Of a stretch of 64,000 nucleotides of DNA, positions 24,320-33,464 are shown one piece after another. The stretch is from Pseudonocardia autotrophica. GTDB lineage: Bacteria; Actinomycetota; Actinomycetes; Mycobacteriales; Pseudonocardiaceae. Made by a program: the position numbers and the translations under genes. The notes under the pieces were generated by a model. The model did not search any database. It was not told the origin of the DNA and saw nothing but the letters and a program-made list of their open reading frames with translations. How positions within the stretch are numbered: position 1 is the stretch's first letter; each line of letters opens with the position of its first letter. The stretch is from contig NZ_JNYD01000026.1 of assembly GCF_000717175.1 (NCBI RefSeq), forward strand, positions 1-64,000, given 5' to 3'.

Positions 24320-26884
24320 TCACCGGTGCACCTCCAGCGCGGCCAGCGCCCGCGCCGCGTCCCGGCGGGAGGCGACGCCCAGCTTCTGCAGCACCGCCGA
24401 GACGTGGTGGTCGACGGTCCGCACCGACAGCACGAGGGTCGCCGCGATCTCGGGATTGGTCCGCCCGGCGGCGACCAGCCGGAGGATCTCCAGCTGGCGG
24501 TCGGTGAGGCCGGCCGGGTTCTCGCGGGTGGCCTGCTGGGGCCCGCGCGGGACCCGGTGCACGCCCATCCCGCGCAGCCGCGCGCGGACGAGCGCGGCGG
24601 CCGGCCGGGCGCCGAGGGCGTCGAGCACCGCGAGGCCCTCGAGGGTCGGGGCGGCCTCGCCCGACGCGGTCAGTTCGAGCGCCCGCTCGTAGGGGGCGCC
24701 GATGCGCTCCCACGCGGCGGCCGCCGCCCGCCAGTCGCGGCGCAGCCCGGCGGCGTACTCCTCGGGGCACCCGGGGAAGGGGGCGACCGGGTCGCCCAGC
24801 CGGTGCAGCCAGCGCAGGAGCTCGCCCCGCTCCCGCTCACGGCCCGGGCCCTCGGTCCGCGCGAGCAGGGCGCGGGCGTGGTCGGCGAGGGAGTCCTGCC
24901 CGGTCAGCCACGCCTGCTCGGCCTCCGCGACGGCGGTGGCGACCATCGCGGGCAGGGTGCGGGCGCTCTCGGCGTTCGCCCAGGCCGTCGCCAGCAGCTC
25001 GGGCGCCTCGGCGCTGCCCTGCCGCACCGCGATCTGGGCCAGCGTGGGCAGGGCCTGCCGGGCGACCATCCCGCCGCCCTCGACGTCGTCGAGCCCCCAC
25101 CGCAGCTCCGCGTCGGCCTCGGCCCAGTTCCCACGCAGCGCCGTGAGCCGGGCGCCGAAGGAGCGCACCACGCGGTCGTGCGTGGTGTGCTCGGTGACGT
25201 CCGTCTGCCGCCGGTTCACCTCGAGCACCTCCTCCAGCTCGGCGTACCGGGCGTAGCGCCAGAGGAGCGAGGCGAGGTTCGTGTGGCCCATGACCACGTC
25301 GTCGAGCCGGCCGAGCTCCTCCGCGAGGGCGGTCCCGGCCAGCACGTCCTCGCGGCCGCCGGCGTCGCCGAGCTGCCACCGCGCGCGGCCCCGGTAGATC
25401 AGGCCGGTGGGCCGGAGCGGGGCCAGGCCGAGCCGCCCGCCGAGGGCGAGGGCCTCGTCCACGGCCTCCAGCCCCTCGCGCTCGCGGTCCAGGTTCACCA
25501 GGATCACGGCGCGGTAGGTCAGGGCGAAGGCCAGCGCGAACGAGTCTCCCCCGGGGCGCAGCGACGCGACGGCCCGGTCGACCGACCGCAGCCCGTCGTC
25601 GATCTGGAGGGCGGCCCACTGCTGCAGCGCCAGGGTGCTCAGCGCCTGCCCGAGCGCGGCGGGGTCGCCGAGCTGTTCGCGCAGCGCGACGGCTTCGGTG
25701 CCCGCACGGACCGCGCCCGGCCGGTCGTTGCCGTGGAAGTGCGTCCAGGCGAGGTCCTCCAGCAGCGCGGCCCGCTCGGCGTCGGGGAGCGCGGTGCGCA
25801 GGGCCTGCTCGTACAGCGCGGCGGCCTGGCGGTGCGCGCCGGCGACGGCCGCCTGCCGCGCTGCGGCGGGCGCGTACTCGGCCAGCGCGGCGTCGTCGCC
25901 CGCGCCGGCGGCGTGGTGCACGACGCGGGCGAGGTCCGGCTCGTCGTCGGTGAGCAGGGCCCGCAGGACGGCGGCGTGCAGGGCCATCCGCCGCGTCGCG
26001 GGGAGGGAGCCCTCGACCGCGCGGCGCGCGAGCTCGTGCCGGAAGGTCACCGCACCCGGGTGCACCTCGAGGATCCCCGCGCGCTCGGCGGGCGCGAGCA
26101 CCGAGAGGTCGCCGAGCAGGGCCCTGGCCAGCGGCAGCCCCGCCCCCGAGGGGACGACGGCGAGCTGCTCCAGGGCCGCGAGTGCGTCCGGCGGCAGGCC
26201 CCGGACCCGGGCGAGCACGGCGTCGACGACGGTGGCGGGGACCGCGTCCGGCCCCGCCGCGACGGCCTCGGTGACGAAGAACGGGTTGCCGCCGGTGAGC
26301 CGGTAGAGCGCGGCCGAGGTCGCGGTCGTTCCGCCGGCGAGCGTCGCCACCGCACCTCGGGAGAGGCCGGTCAGCGGGAGCCGGCGCGAGCGGGGCAGGG
26401 CCCCGAGGACCGGGCGCAACGGGTGGTCGGGGCCCAGCTCGTCGTCGCGGTAGGTCAGCACGAGCATCGCGGGCAGGTCCGCGATCCGCCGCCCGACGTG
26501 GCGCAGGACGTCGAGCGTGGGCTCGTCGGCCCAGTGCACGTCCTCGACGACCAGCACGGCCGGCGACGCCTCCGCGGCGAGCAGGTCGAGCACCGCGTCG
26601 TAGACCGCGTCCCGGTCGCCCCCGGCCAGGGCCGCCGCCAACGGGCCGTCCTTCGGCGCGGCGTCGCGCAGCGGGCCGAGCGTGCGCGGCGAGAGCAGGT
26701 CGTCGCAGGCACCGAGGAAGGCGCGGGCCCGCCCGGTCAGGCGGCGGCGGAAGGCCCGGACCACGCTCGTCTTGCCGATGCCGGCCTCGCCGTGCACGAA
26801 CACGACCTCGCCCGCACCGTCGGCCGCCGCAGCCAGCGCGGCCTCCAGCTCCGCGAGCTCCCGCTCGCGCTCGAGCAGCTCCAT
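24320..26884 (-). CDS. LuxR-family LAL regulator (large ATP-binding regulator)
   Basis: This 854-residue protein has an N-terminal AAA+-like ATPase (Walker A GEAGIGKT at about residue 32; Walker B region VLVVEDVHWADEPTLD), a long TPR-like helical middle, and a C-terminal LuxR helix-turn-helix (GLTDRQLEILRLVAAGRTNPEIA). LAL proteins are activators, often of metabolic or secondary-metabolite genes. The repeated 25-bp motif around it makes it the best candidate for their binding protein. I chose ATG 26884; the frame extends to 26935 but the extra residues do not match the family. A degenerate copy of the motif lies upstream. Confidence 0.88.
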   Translation of the reverse strand: MELLERERELAELEAALAAAADGAGEVVFVHGEAGIGKTSVVRAFRRRLTGRARAFLGACDDLLSPRTLGPLRDAAPKDGPLAAALAGGDRDAVYDAVLDLLAAEASPAVLVVEDVHWADEPTLDVLRHVGRRIADLPAMLVLTYRDDELGPDHPLRPVLGALPRSRRLPLTGLSRGAVATLAGGTTATSAALYRLTGGNPFFVTEAVAAGPDAVPATVVDAVLARVRGLPPDALAALEQLAVVPSGAGLPLARALLGDLSVLAPAERAGILEVHPGAVTFRHELARRAVEGSLPATRRMALHAAVLRALLTDDEPDLARVVHHAAGAGDDAALAEYAPAAARQAAVAGAHRQAAALYEQALRTALPDAERAALLEDLAWTHFHGNDRPGAVRAGTEAVALREQLGDPAALGQALSTLALQQWAALQIDDGLRSVDRAVASLRPGGDSFALAFALTYRAVILVNLDREREGLEAVDEALALGGRLGLAPLRPTGLIYRGRARWQLGDAGGREDVLAGTALAEELGRLDDVVMGHTNLASLLWRYARYAELEEVLEVNRRQTDVTEHTTHDRVVRSFGARLTALRGNWAEADAELRWGLDDVEGGGMVARQALPTLAQIAVRQGSAEAPELLATAWANAESARTLPAMVATAVAEAEQAWLTGQDSLADHARALLARTEGPGRERERGELLRWLHRLGDPVAPFPGCPEEYAAGLRRDWRAAAAAWERIGAPYERALELTASGEAAPTLEGLAVLDALGARPAAALVRARLRGMGVHRVPRGPQQATRENPAGLTDRQLEILRLVAAGRTNPEIAATLVLSVRTVDHHVSAVLQKLGVASRRDAARALAALEVHR

Positions 26885-26915
26885 CCCCCGATCGTGGCAG
26901 CGGATCCCGGCGGCC

Positions 26916-26939
26916 CCATCGTCCGAACTGGGCATCTCC
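26916..26939 (-). promoter_or_regulatory. Degenerate copy of the regulon motif before the LAL gene
   Basis: CCATCG (26916-26921) and CATCTCC (26933-26939) are spaced one base shorter than in the good copies. It could allow autoregulation; weak. Confidence 0.3.
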
Positions 26940-27002
26940 TACCGATCCGCGCGGGTCCCGCGACGAGCAGCATCTCCTCATCAGCCGAACCGAGGAGGAC
27001 CC

Positions 27003-27410
27003 GTGACCGTCGACCGCCTGCTCGCCCTCTGGGCCGTCCCGCCGGACACCCGGCCCGATCCCGAGGCCGACTTCGCCGCCGTCTACACCGATCCCGTGCT
27101 GGTCAACGGCACGTCGATCACCGTGGCCGAGATGGTGGACCGCGCCCGTGCGCTGCACGCGGCCTTCACCGGGCACGAGCGCGAGGTGCTGGAGGTGGTG
27201 GAGACGCCCGGCAAGCTCGCCGTGGCGTTCCGGCTCGTCGCCGACCACACCGGCCCGTGGTCGACCGCGGTCGGGGAGCTCGCCCCGACCGGGAAGCGCC
27301 TCTCCCTGACCGTGGTCGACGTCCTCACCCTCGCTCCGGACGGCCGGATCGCGGCGATCGTGATGGTCGCCGACGAGCTCGGCCGCCTGCGCCAGGCCGG
27401 TGCCCTCTGA
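27003..27410 (+). CDS. SnoaL-like / NTF2-fold protein
   Basis: This 135-residue protein follows the SnoaL-like pattern, with FAAVYTDPVLVNGTSITVAEMVDRARALH and the C-terminal PDGRIAAIVMVADE. Members are cyclases, hydratases or unassigned. GTG 27003 follows GAGGAGG. Divergent from the LAL gene. Function unknown. Confidence 0.8.
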   Translation: MTVDRLLALWAVPPDTRPDPEADFAAVYTDPVLVNGTSITVAEMVDRARALHAAFTGHEREVLEVVETPGKLAVAFRLVADHTGPWSTAVGELAPTGKRLSLTVVDVLTLAPDGRIAAIVMVADELGRLRQAGAL

Positions 27411-27420
27411 TCTCCACGGG

Positions 27421-27981
27421 TCAGAGGGTCGTCGCGGCGGCGTCGTCGGGCAGCAGGGAGTACATGACGACGTCGATCCGGCGCCCGCGCACCACGAGGC
27501 GGCGCCGCAGCGTGCCCTCCGCGGTGAAGCCGGCGGCCTCGGCCACCCGCCGCGACCCGGTGTTGGCGGGGTCGACCTCGAGCTCGACGCGGGCGACCCC
27601 GACCTCCCGCAGGCACCAGCGCGCGAGCGTGCGCAGGGCGTCGCGGGCCAGCCCCCGGCCGCGGGCCGCGGCCGCGAGCCAGTAGCCGATGTTCGCCGTC
27701 CCGCCGCGGACGCCGTGCGCGCCGATGCTGCCCACCGGTTCGCCGGTCGCGGGGTCGACGATCGCGAACACCGCGTCGCCCTGCTCCCAGGCCTGCGGGG
27801 CGAACCTCGTGACGTAGCCGACCGCGTCGTCGTGGGAGTAGGGCGACGGCACCGTGGTCCAGCGTTGGATCTCGGCGTCCTGGCACGCGGCGAAGACGGC
27901 CTCGGCGTCGTCGGCCGTCCAGGGGCGCAGCCGGACCCGCGCCCCGGTCAGCACCGGCTGGGTCTCCCGGACCGTCGTCAT
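27421..27981 (-). CDS. GNAT family N-acetyltransferase (RimJ/RimL-like)
   Basis: This 186-residue protein has the GNAT fold: the LRPWTADDAEAVFAACQDAEIQRW opening, the acetyl-CoA-binding region GYWLAAAARGRGLARDAL and the ELEVDPANTGSRRVAEAAGFTAEG end typical of the RimJ/RimL branch, which acetylates N-terminal amines of proteins or small molecules. Start ATG 27981. Substrate unknown; no operon partner. Confidence 0.85.
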   Translation of the reverse strand: MTTVRETQPVLTGARVRLRPWTADDAEAVFAACQDAEIQRWTTVPSPYSHDDAVGYVTRFAPQAWEQGDAVFAIVDPATGEPVGSIGAHGVRGGTANIGYWLAAAARGRGLARDALRTLARWCLREVGVARVELEVDPANTGSRRVAEAAGFTAEGTLRRRLVVRGRRIDVVMYSLLPDDAAATTL

Positions 27982-28016
27982 CCCGCCACTGTCCCGGCCC
28001 ACCCGGCCGCCCGACA

Positions 28017-28032
28017 CGGGCCGGAGGGCCCG
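28017..28032 (-). terminator. Short hairpin after the acyl-CoA operon
   Basis: CGGGCC pairs with GGCCCG across a GGAG loop, just past the stop at 28034 on the minus strand. A short stem; modest support. Confidence 0.35.
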
Positions 28033-28033
28033 A

Positions 28034-28969
28034 TCACGGCAGCTCGGTCCGGGCCTTCGCGTCGAGCAGGCTGTGCAGGACGGCGTCCCGACGCGCGGCC
28101 AGCTCGGCCGGGTCGGTCCCGGCGAGCTCGGCGTCGACCCCGGCGACGAGCGTCGCGACCAGCTCCGGCGTCAGCGTGACCTGCCCCAGGTCCCGCCACC
28201 ACTTCTCGGTCGGCGGGCCGAGGTGCTCGAGGACGTGCGCGATCCCGCCGGGCCCGCCGGAGAGGTGCTGGTTCGCGAACGGCCCGAGCACCGCCCACCG
28301 CAGCCCCGGTCCCTGGGAGATCGCGGTGTCGATGTCCGCGACGGACGCGACACCCCGTTCGACCAGCGAGTACGCCTCCTGCCACAGCGCGGCCTGCAGC
28401 CGGTTCGCCACGTGGCCGGGCAGCTCCTGGCGTAGCCGGATCGGCTTCTTGCCGACGGCGGTGTAGAAGGCGAGCGCCTGCGTCACCGCCTCCTCGGCGG
28501 TCCGCTCCCCCGGCACCACCTCGACCAGCGGGATCACGTGCGGCGGGTTGAAGGGGTGCCCGATCACCACCCGCTCCGGGTGTGCCGGGCAGCCGCGGGC
28601 GATGGCCGACGGCAACAGCCCCGACGAGCTCGACGCCAGCACGACGTCGGGTCGCGCGGCCCCGTCGAGCACCGCGAACAGCTCGTGCTTGACGTCCTCG
28701 CGCTCCGGGCCGTTCTCCTGCACGAAGTCCGCGTCGGCGGCGGCCTCGGCCGGGTCGGCGGTGAACGCCAGCCGCTCCGGCGTCGCCCCGTCGACCGGGG
28801 TGAGGGTCGGCCAGAGCGCGGCCACCTCCTTCCGCAACCGCTCCTCGGCGCCGGGCGACGGGTCGGTCGCGACGACGTCGAGCCCGCGGGCCAGGAAGTG
28901 CGCCGCCCAGCTGACCCCGATCACCCCGGTGCCGACGACGGCGACCCGCTCCACCCCGGCCGCGCTCAC
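28034..28969 (-). CDS. 3-hydroxyacyl-CoA dehydrogenase-like / L-carnitine-dehydrogenase-like
   Basis: This 311-residue protein has the NAD Rossmann motif VVGTGVIGVSWAAHF and the 3-hydroxyacyl-CoA dehydrogenase C-domain. The segments QENGPEREDVKHELFAVLD and GHPFNPPHVIPLVEVVPG match L-carnitine 3-dehydrogenase and related 3-hydroxy-acid dehydrogenases more than fatty-acid FadB. A plausible role is oxidising a 3-hydroxy acid to a 3-keto acid, which the acetoacetyl-CoA synthetase beside it could activate. GTG 28969 overlaps the synthetase stop by 4 bp. Confidence 0.8.
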   Translation of the reverse strand: MSAAGVERVAVVGTGVIGVSWAAHFLARGLDVVATDPSPGAEERLRKEVAALWPTLTPVDGATPERLAFTADPAEAAADADFVQENGPEREDVKHELFAVLDGAARPDVVLASSSSGLLPSAIARGCPAHPERVVIGHPFNPPHVIPLVEVVPGERTAEEAVTQALAFYTAVGKKPIRLRQELPGHVANRLQAALWQEAYSLVERGVASVADIDTAISQGPGLRWAVLGPFANQHLSGGPGGIAHVLEHLGPPTEKWWRDLGQVTLTPELVATLVAGVDAELAGTDPAELAARRDAVLHSLLDAKARTELP

Positions 28970-30945
28970 GCCCGGCTCCGGGCGAGCGCGACGAACGGGT
29001 CCAGCGCGGTCGGGTCGGCGAGCACGTCCCGGCTCGCCACGTCGTCGAGCGCCGCGCCGAGCAGGATCTTCTTGGCCGGCAGCTCCAGCTTCTTGCCCGT
29101 CCGGTTCTTCGGCACCACGGGCACCTCCTCGATCCGGTCTGGGATGTGCCGCGGCGACAGCTCCGTGCGCAGCGCGGTGGAGATCCGCCGGCGCAGCGCG
29201 TCGTCGAGCACGACTCCCTCGCGCAGCTGGACGTAGAGCTGCAGCTCCCCGTTGCCCCCGGCCGTGTCCTCGAGGTGCACGACCAGGCTGTCGACGACCT
29301 CGGGCAGCTCCTCGACCACCCGGTAGAACTCCGCGGTGCCCAGCCGGACGCCGCCGCGGTTCAGCGTCGCGTCGGAGCGCCCGGCGATCACCGCGCCGCC
29401 CCACGGCGAGAAGCGCACCCAGTCCCCGTGCCGCCACACGCCCGGGTACCGGTCGAAGTAGGTGCCGCGGTAGCGGCTGCCGTCGGCGTCGCCCCAGAAA
29501 CCGACCGGCATCGACGGCATCGGGGTCGTGATCACCAGCTCGCCCAGCTCGCCGACGACCGGCTCGCCCTTCTCGTCGAACGCCTGCGCGTCGACGCCGA
29601 GGCAGGGCCCGGAGATCTCGCCGACCCGGACCGGCTGCAGGGGACCGCCCTGCACGATGCCGGAGCAGACGTCCGTGCCGCCGCTGCCGACGTTGAGCAG
29701 CACGTCCGGCCCGAACTCCTCCGCCACCCAGCGGTAGCCCTCGGGCGGCAGCGGGCTGCCGGCCGCCCCGATCTGCCGCACCCGCGACAGGTCGAACTCG
29801 CGCGCGGGCCGCACGCCCTCGGCGCGGCAGGCCATCAGGTAGCCGGGGCTCGCGCCCATCAGCGTGGCCCCGGTCTCGGCCGCGAGCCGCCACTGCCCGC
29901 GGATGTCCGGGAACAGCGGGTTGCCGTCGATCATCACGATCGACGCGCGCACCAGCAGCGAGGAGACCAGCGCGTTCCACATCATCCACGCGGTGGTGGA
30001 GAACCAGAGGATCCGGTCGCCCGCGCGGAGGTCCCAGCTCAGCCCGTGGTTCTTCAGGTGCTCCAGCAGGATCCCGCCGTGCGAGTGCACGATCGCCTTG
30101 GGCTTGCCGGTGGTCCCCGAGGAGAACAGCACGGAGAGCGGGTGCGCGAAGGGCACCGGGTCGAACGCGAGGTCGCCGGGCTCGGCCAGCAGATCCGCCC
30201 AGGCGAGGGTGTCCGGCAGGTCGTCGGGGCCGTAGGGGACGTGCACGACGTGCTCGACGGTCGACAGCCCGGCCCGGATCTCCGCCACCTGCGCGCGGCG
30301 GTCGATCGCCTTGTCCCCGTAGCCGTACCCCGAGACGGTGAGCAGCACGGTGGGCTCGATCTGCCCGAACCGGTCGATCACGCTGCGGGCGCCGAACTCG
30401 GGGGCGCAGCTCGCCCACACCGCCCCGAGGCTCGCGGTGGCCAGGAACGCCACCAGGGTCTCCGGGATGTTGGGCAGGTAGGCGACCACCCGGTCGCCGC
30501 GGCCGACGCCGAGCCGTTCCAGCCCGGCGCGGGCCCGGGCGACCTGCGCGCGCAGCCCGCCCCACGTCAGTTCCTGCCGGTCCCGGGTCTGCGAGTAGGC
30601 CAGGACGGCGACCTCGGCGTCGTCGGCGCCCGTGTCGAGCAGACCGACGGCGTGCTCGGCGTAGTTCAGCGTCGCACCCGGGAACCACTCCGCGCCCGGC
30701 ATCTCGCGGCGCCCGAGCACCCGCTCCGGCGGCGCGGCGAACCGGACGCCGAAGAACCCGGCGACGGCGGACCAGAAGCCCTCCGGGTCGTCGACCGACC
30801 AGCGGTGCAGCGCCGGGTAGTCCTCGAACGCCAGCCCGCGCTCCTGTTCCAGCCAGCCGAGGAACCGGCCGATCTCGGTGGTCTCGCGCACGTCGTCGGC
30901 GACGGGGCGGAGCAGCTCGGGCGTGGTCGTCCCGATCGCGGTCAC
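28966..30945 (-). CDS. Acetoacetyl-CoA synthetase (acetoacetate-CoA ligase)
   Basis: This 659-residue ANL enzyme has the length and features of acetoacetyl-CoA synthetases: the early NYAEH motif, VLFSSGTTGKPKAIVHSHGG, and the ISGPCLGVDAQAF and GGVRLGTAEFY regions, ending in KNRTGKKLELPAKKIL with the catalytic Lys. It activates acetoacetate or a similar 3-oxo acid with CoA. GTG 30945 overlaps the enoyl-CoA hydratase stop. Middle of the operon 33358 to 28034. Confidence 0.88.
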   Translation of the reverse strand: MTAIGTTTPELLRPVADDVRETTEIGRFLGWLEQERGLAFEDYPALHRWSVDDPEGFWSAVAGFFGVRFAAPPERVLGRREMPGAEWFPGATLNYAEHAVGLLDTGADDAEVAVLAYSQTRDRQELTWGGLRAQVARARAGLERLGVGRGDRVVAYLPNIPETLVAFLATASLGAVWASCAPEFGARSVIDRFGQIEPTVLLTVSGYGYGDKAIDRRAQVAEIRAGLSTVEHVVHVPYGPDDLPDTLAWADLLAEPGDLAFDPVPFAHPLSVLFSSGTTGKPKAIVHSHGGILLEHLKNHGLSWDLRAGDRILWFSTTAWMMWNALVSSLLVRASIVMIDGNPLFPDIRGQWRLAAETGATLMGASPGYLMACRAEGVRPAREFDLSRVRQIGAAGSPLPPEGYRWVAEEFGPDVLLNVGSGGTDVCSGIVQGGPLQPVRVGEISGPCLGVDAQAFDEKGEPVVGELGELVITTPMPSMPVGFWGDADGSRYRGTYFDRYPGVWRHGDWVRFSPWGGAVIAGRSDATLNRGGVRLGTAEFYRVVEELPEVVDSLVVHLEDTAGGNGELQLYVQLREGVVLDDALRRRISTALRTELSPRHIPDRIEEVPVVPKNRTGKKLELPAKKILLGAALDDVASRDVLADPTALDPFVALARSRA

Positions 30946-31766
30946 CGGCGGACCCGCCCGCCCCGGCCCGCGAGGAACGCCCGCATCCGCTCCTGCGCCT
31001 GCTCGCTGCTGCCCGCCAGCGCGGCGACCATCGACTCCATCAGGTAGCCCTCGGCCGGGTTGGCCTCGGCGATGCGCGGCAGCGCCTGCAGCACCGCGAA
31101 GTTCGTGACCGGTGAGTTCGCGGCGATCTTCCGGGCCAGCTCGACCGCCTTGGCCAGGCCCTCCCCCGGCCCCACGAGGTAGTGCGACAGCCCGAGCGCC
31201 TGCCCCTCCTCGGCCGCGAGGACCCGGCCGGTCAACATCATGTCGGCCATCCGGTGCGCGCCGATGAGCCGCGGCACCCGCACGGACCCGCCGCCGCCGA
31301 CGAACAGGCCGTGCTGTCCCTCCGGCAGGGCGTAGAACGCGCTCGGCTCGGCGACCCGCAGGTGCGTGGCCGACGCCAGCTCGAGCCCGCCGCCGATGAC
31401 CGCGCCCTTGAGGACGGCGACGACCGGGAGCCGGCCGCGCTCCATCCGCTCGAACGCGCGGTGCCACATCATCGAGTGCTCGAGGCCCTCGAACGCGTCC
31501 CGCTCGGTCAGCTCGGACAGGTCGAGGCCCGCGCAGAAGTGGTCGCCCTCGGCGTCGAGCACCACGGCCTTCACGCCGGCCGGCGGCGCGCTGAAGAAGG
31601 TCTCGACACCCAGCACGGTCGGGTCGTCGAGCGCGTTGCGCTTGGCGGGCCGGGTCAGCCGAAGCACGGCGACGTCCCCGTGCCGCTCGACCTGCAACGA
31701 CTTCGGCAGCAGGGCCTCGACCCCCTCGGCGGCCGGCTGCTCCGGCCGCGGTGCGGCGCTGGTCAT
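30942..31766 (-). CDS. Enoyl-CoA hydratase/isomerase family protein
   Basis: This 274-residue crotonase-fold protein has HFCAGLDLSEL (oxyanion-hole region) and KGAVIGGGLELASATHLRVAE with the GGG motif, and an ALPEGQHGLFVGGGGSVRV loop where a catalytic Glu commonly sits. It likely hydrates or isomerises an enoyl-CoA. ATG 31766 overlaps the upstream ligase stop by 4 bp (ATGA). Confidence 0.87.
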   Translation of the reverse strand: MTSAAPRPEQPAAEGVEALLPKSLQVERHGDVAVLRLTRPAKRNALDDPTVLGVETFFSAPPAGVKAVVLDAEGDHFCAGLDLSELTERDAFEGLEHSMMWHRAFERMERGRLPVVAVLKGAVIGGGLELASATHLRVAEPSAFYALPEGQHGLFVGGGGSVRVPRLIGAHRMADMMLTGRVLAAEEGQALGLSHYLVGPGEGLAKAVELARKIAANSPVTNFAVLQALPRIAEANPAEGYLMESMVAALAGSSEQAQERMRAFLAGRGGRVRR

Positions 31767-33358
31767 GACGCTCCCTCCGGCCGCGACCCCGCCGCGACCC
31801 GTTCGCTCGGATGCTCGTCGGCCGCGCGCCGGCGCAGGTCCACCCGGCGGAGCTTGCCGGTGGCGTTGCGCGGCAGCTCCGCCACGAACTCGACGTACCT
31901 CGGAACCTTGTACCGGGCCAGCCCGGACTCGAGATGGGCGCGCAGCGCCGCCTCGGTCAGGGCCGCCCCCTCGCGGACCTGCACGTAGGCAACGCCGACC
32001 TCGCCCCAGCGCGGGTCGGCGACCCCGACGACGGCGCACTCGGCGACCGCGTCGAGCTGCACCGCGACGGCCTCCACCTCGGCGGGGTACACGTTCTCCC
32101 CGCCGGAGATGTACATGTCCTTGACGCGGTCGACGACGTGTGCCCACCCGTCCGCCTCGACCCGCAGCACGTCGCCGGTCCGGAACCACTGCCCGTCGAC
32201 CAGGCTGTCCCCGGTCTCCGCGGGCAGGTCCCAGTACCCCGCGAACACGTGCGGCCCGCGCACCACCAGCTCCGCCGGCTCGCCGCCGGGCGGCTCGGGG
32301 CGCCCGTCGCGCAGCTGGGCGACGTCGGTGAAGAAGTGCGGCACGCCGACCGCCGTCGGGTGCGCGGCGGTGCCGTCGTGGGTGCTCATGTAGACCCCCG
32401 GCGCCGCCTCGGTCATGCCGTAGCCCTGGATCAGCCGCACCCCACGGTCCAGCCAGGCCCGCGCGACGCGCTCCTGCACCGGAGACCCGCCGTACTGCAC
32501 CAGGGTGAGCGAGCTCAGGTCGGTGGCCGCCCAGCCCGGGTGCTCGCACATCATCTGCAGCATCGTCGGCACCGCGGAGAAACCGGTGATCCGCCCCGCG
32601 GAGATCCGCTCCAGGACCAGCCCGGGATCGGCCTTGGGCAGCACCTCGACGCTGCCGCCCTTGAACAGGGTGGGCAGCGTGACCTGGCCGAGCCCGACGC
32701 AGTGGAACAGCGGGGCGATGCACAGCGCGCGGTCGGTGCTCAGCACGTCGACGTGCGCGAGGAAGTTGACGGTGTTCCAGGTCAGGTTGCCGTGGGTCAG
32801 GACGGCACCCTTCGGCCGACCCGTCGTACCGGACGTGTAGAGGATCAACGCCGGGTCGTCGAGGGAGACCGCGGGCTCGGCCGCGAGCTCCGGACCGGCG
32901 GCGATCTCGGCCTCGTAGTCGAGGCGGTCGGCGCCGCCGTGCACCGCGACGAGGTGTCGCAGCGCGGCCGGCCGTGCGCCGAGCGCGGTAGCGACCAGCG
33001 CGTCCGTGTCCGCGCTGTGCACCAGGACGGACGCCCCGGAGTCCTCCAGCATGAACCGGATCTCGGGCCCGGACAGGCGGTGGTTGAGCGGGACCGCGAT
33101 CGCCCCGAGCAGCCACGTCGCGAAGAAGGTCTCGAACACCTCGACGGCGTTCACCCCGGCGTAGGCGACCCGGTCACCCGGGCCCACGCCGAGCCGGCGC
33201 AGCGCCCCGGCGTACCGGGCCACGCGGCCCGCGAGCCCGGCGTAGGTGAGCGAGCGGTGCGGGTCGCTCAGCGCCACGCGGTCCGGGGTGATCCGGGCCC
33301 GCCGCGCGGGCCAGGTCCCCAGGCCCGCGTTGGGACCGGCGACGAGAGTCGGGTTCAT
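31763..33358 (-). CDS. Acyl-CoA synthetase (long-chain/aromatic acid-CoA ligase type)
   Basis: This 531-residue ANL ligase has LILYTSGTTGRPKGAVLTHGN near residue 165, QGYGMTEAAPG, GQWFRTGDV and RNATGKLRRVDLR at the C-terminus. First gene of a four-gene coupled operon; its promoter carries a MarR-type operator shared with the divergent-side transporter. The natural substrate is unknown; a side-chain or aromatic acid imported by that transporter is plausible. Start ATG 33358; a start at 33430 would overlap the promoter. Confidence 0.87.
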   Translation of the reverse strand: MNPTLVAGPNAGLGTWPARRARITPDRVALSDPHRSLTYAGLAGRVARYAGALRRLGVGPGDRVAYAGVNAVEVFETFFATWLLGAIAVPLNHRLSGPEIRFMLEDSGASVLVHSADTDALVATALGARPAALRHLVAVHGGADRLDYEAEIAAGPELAAEPAVSLDDPALILYTSGTTGRPKGAVLTHGNLTWNTVNFLAHVDVLSTDRALCIAPLFHCVGLGQVTLPTLFKGGSVEVLPKADPGLVLERISAGRITGFSAVPTMLQMMCEHPGWAATDLSSLTLVQYGGSPVQERVARAWLDRGVRLIQGYGMTEAAPGVYMSTHDGTAAHPTAVGVPHFFTDVAQLRDGRPEPPGGEPAELVVRGPHVFAGYWDLPAETGDSLVDGQWFRTGDVLRVEADGWAHVVDRVKDMYISGGENVYPAEVEAVAVQLDAVAECAVVGVADPRWGEVGVAYVQVREGAALTEAALRAHLESGLARYKVPRYVEFVAELPRNATGKLRRVDLRRRAADEHPSERVAAGSRPEGAS

Positions 33359-33415
33359 GCGTCCACCACCGTTGGTGCGGCCGGGTCGATCGGGACCATG
33401 GAGCCCACTTGCGCT

Positions 33416-33464
33416 CAAGCTCCCTGACACCGAATTAGTAGCAAGGAGCTTGATATCGAGTCAA
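33416..33464 (-). promoter_or_regulatory. Promoter and MarR operator of the acyl-CoA operon
   Basis: On the minus strand TTGACT (33464-33459) is a -35, overlapping the MarR stop, and TACTAA (33440-33435) an -10 at 18 bp. The spacer holds ATATCAAGCTCCTTGC. An inverted copy CAAGCTCC lies at 33416-33423. A near-identical spacer sits in the transporter promoter at 33979. Confidence 0.65.
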
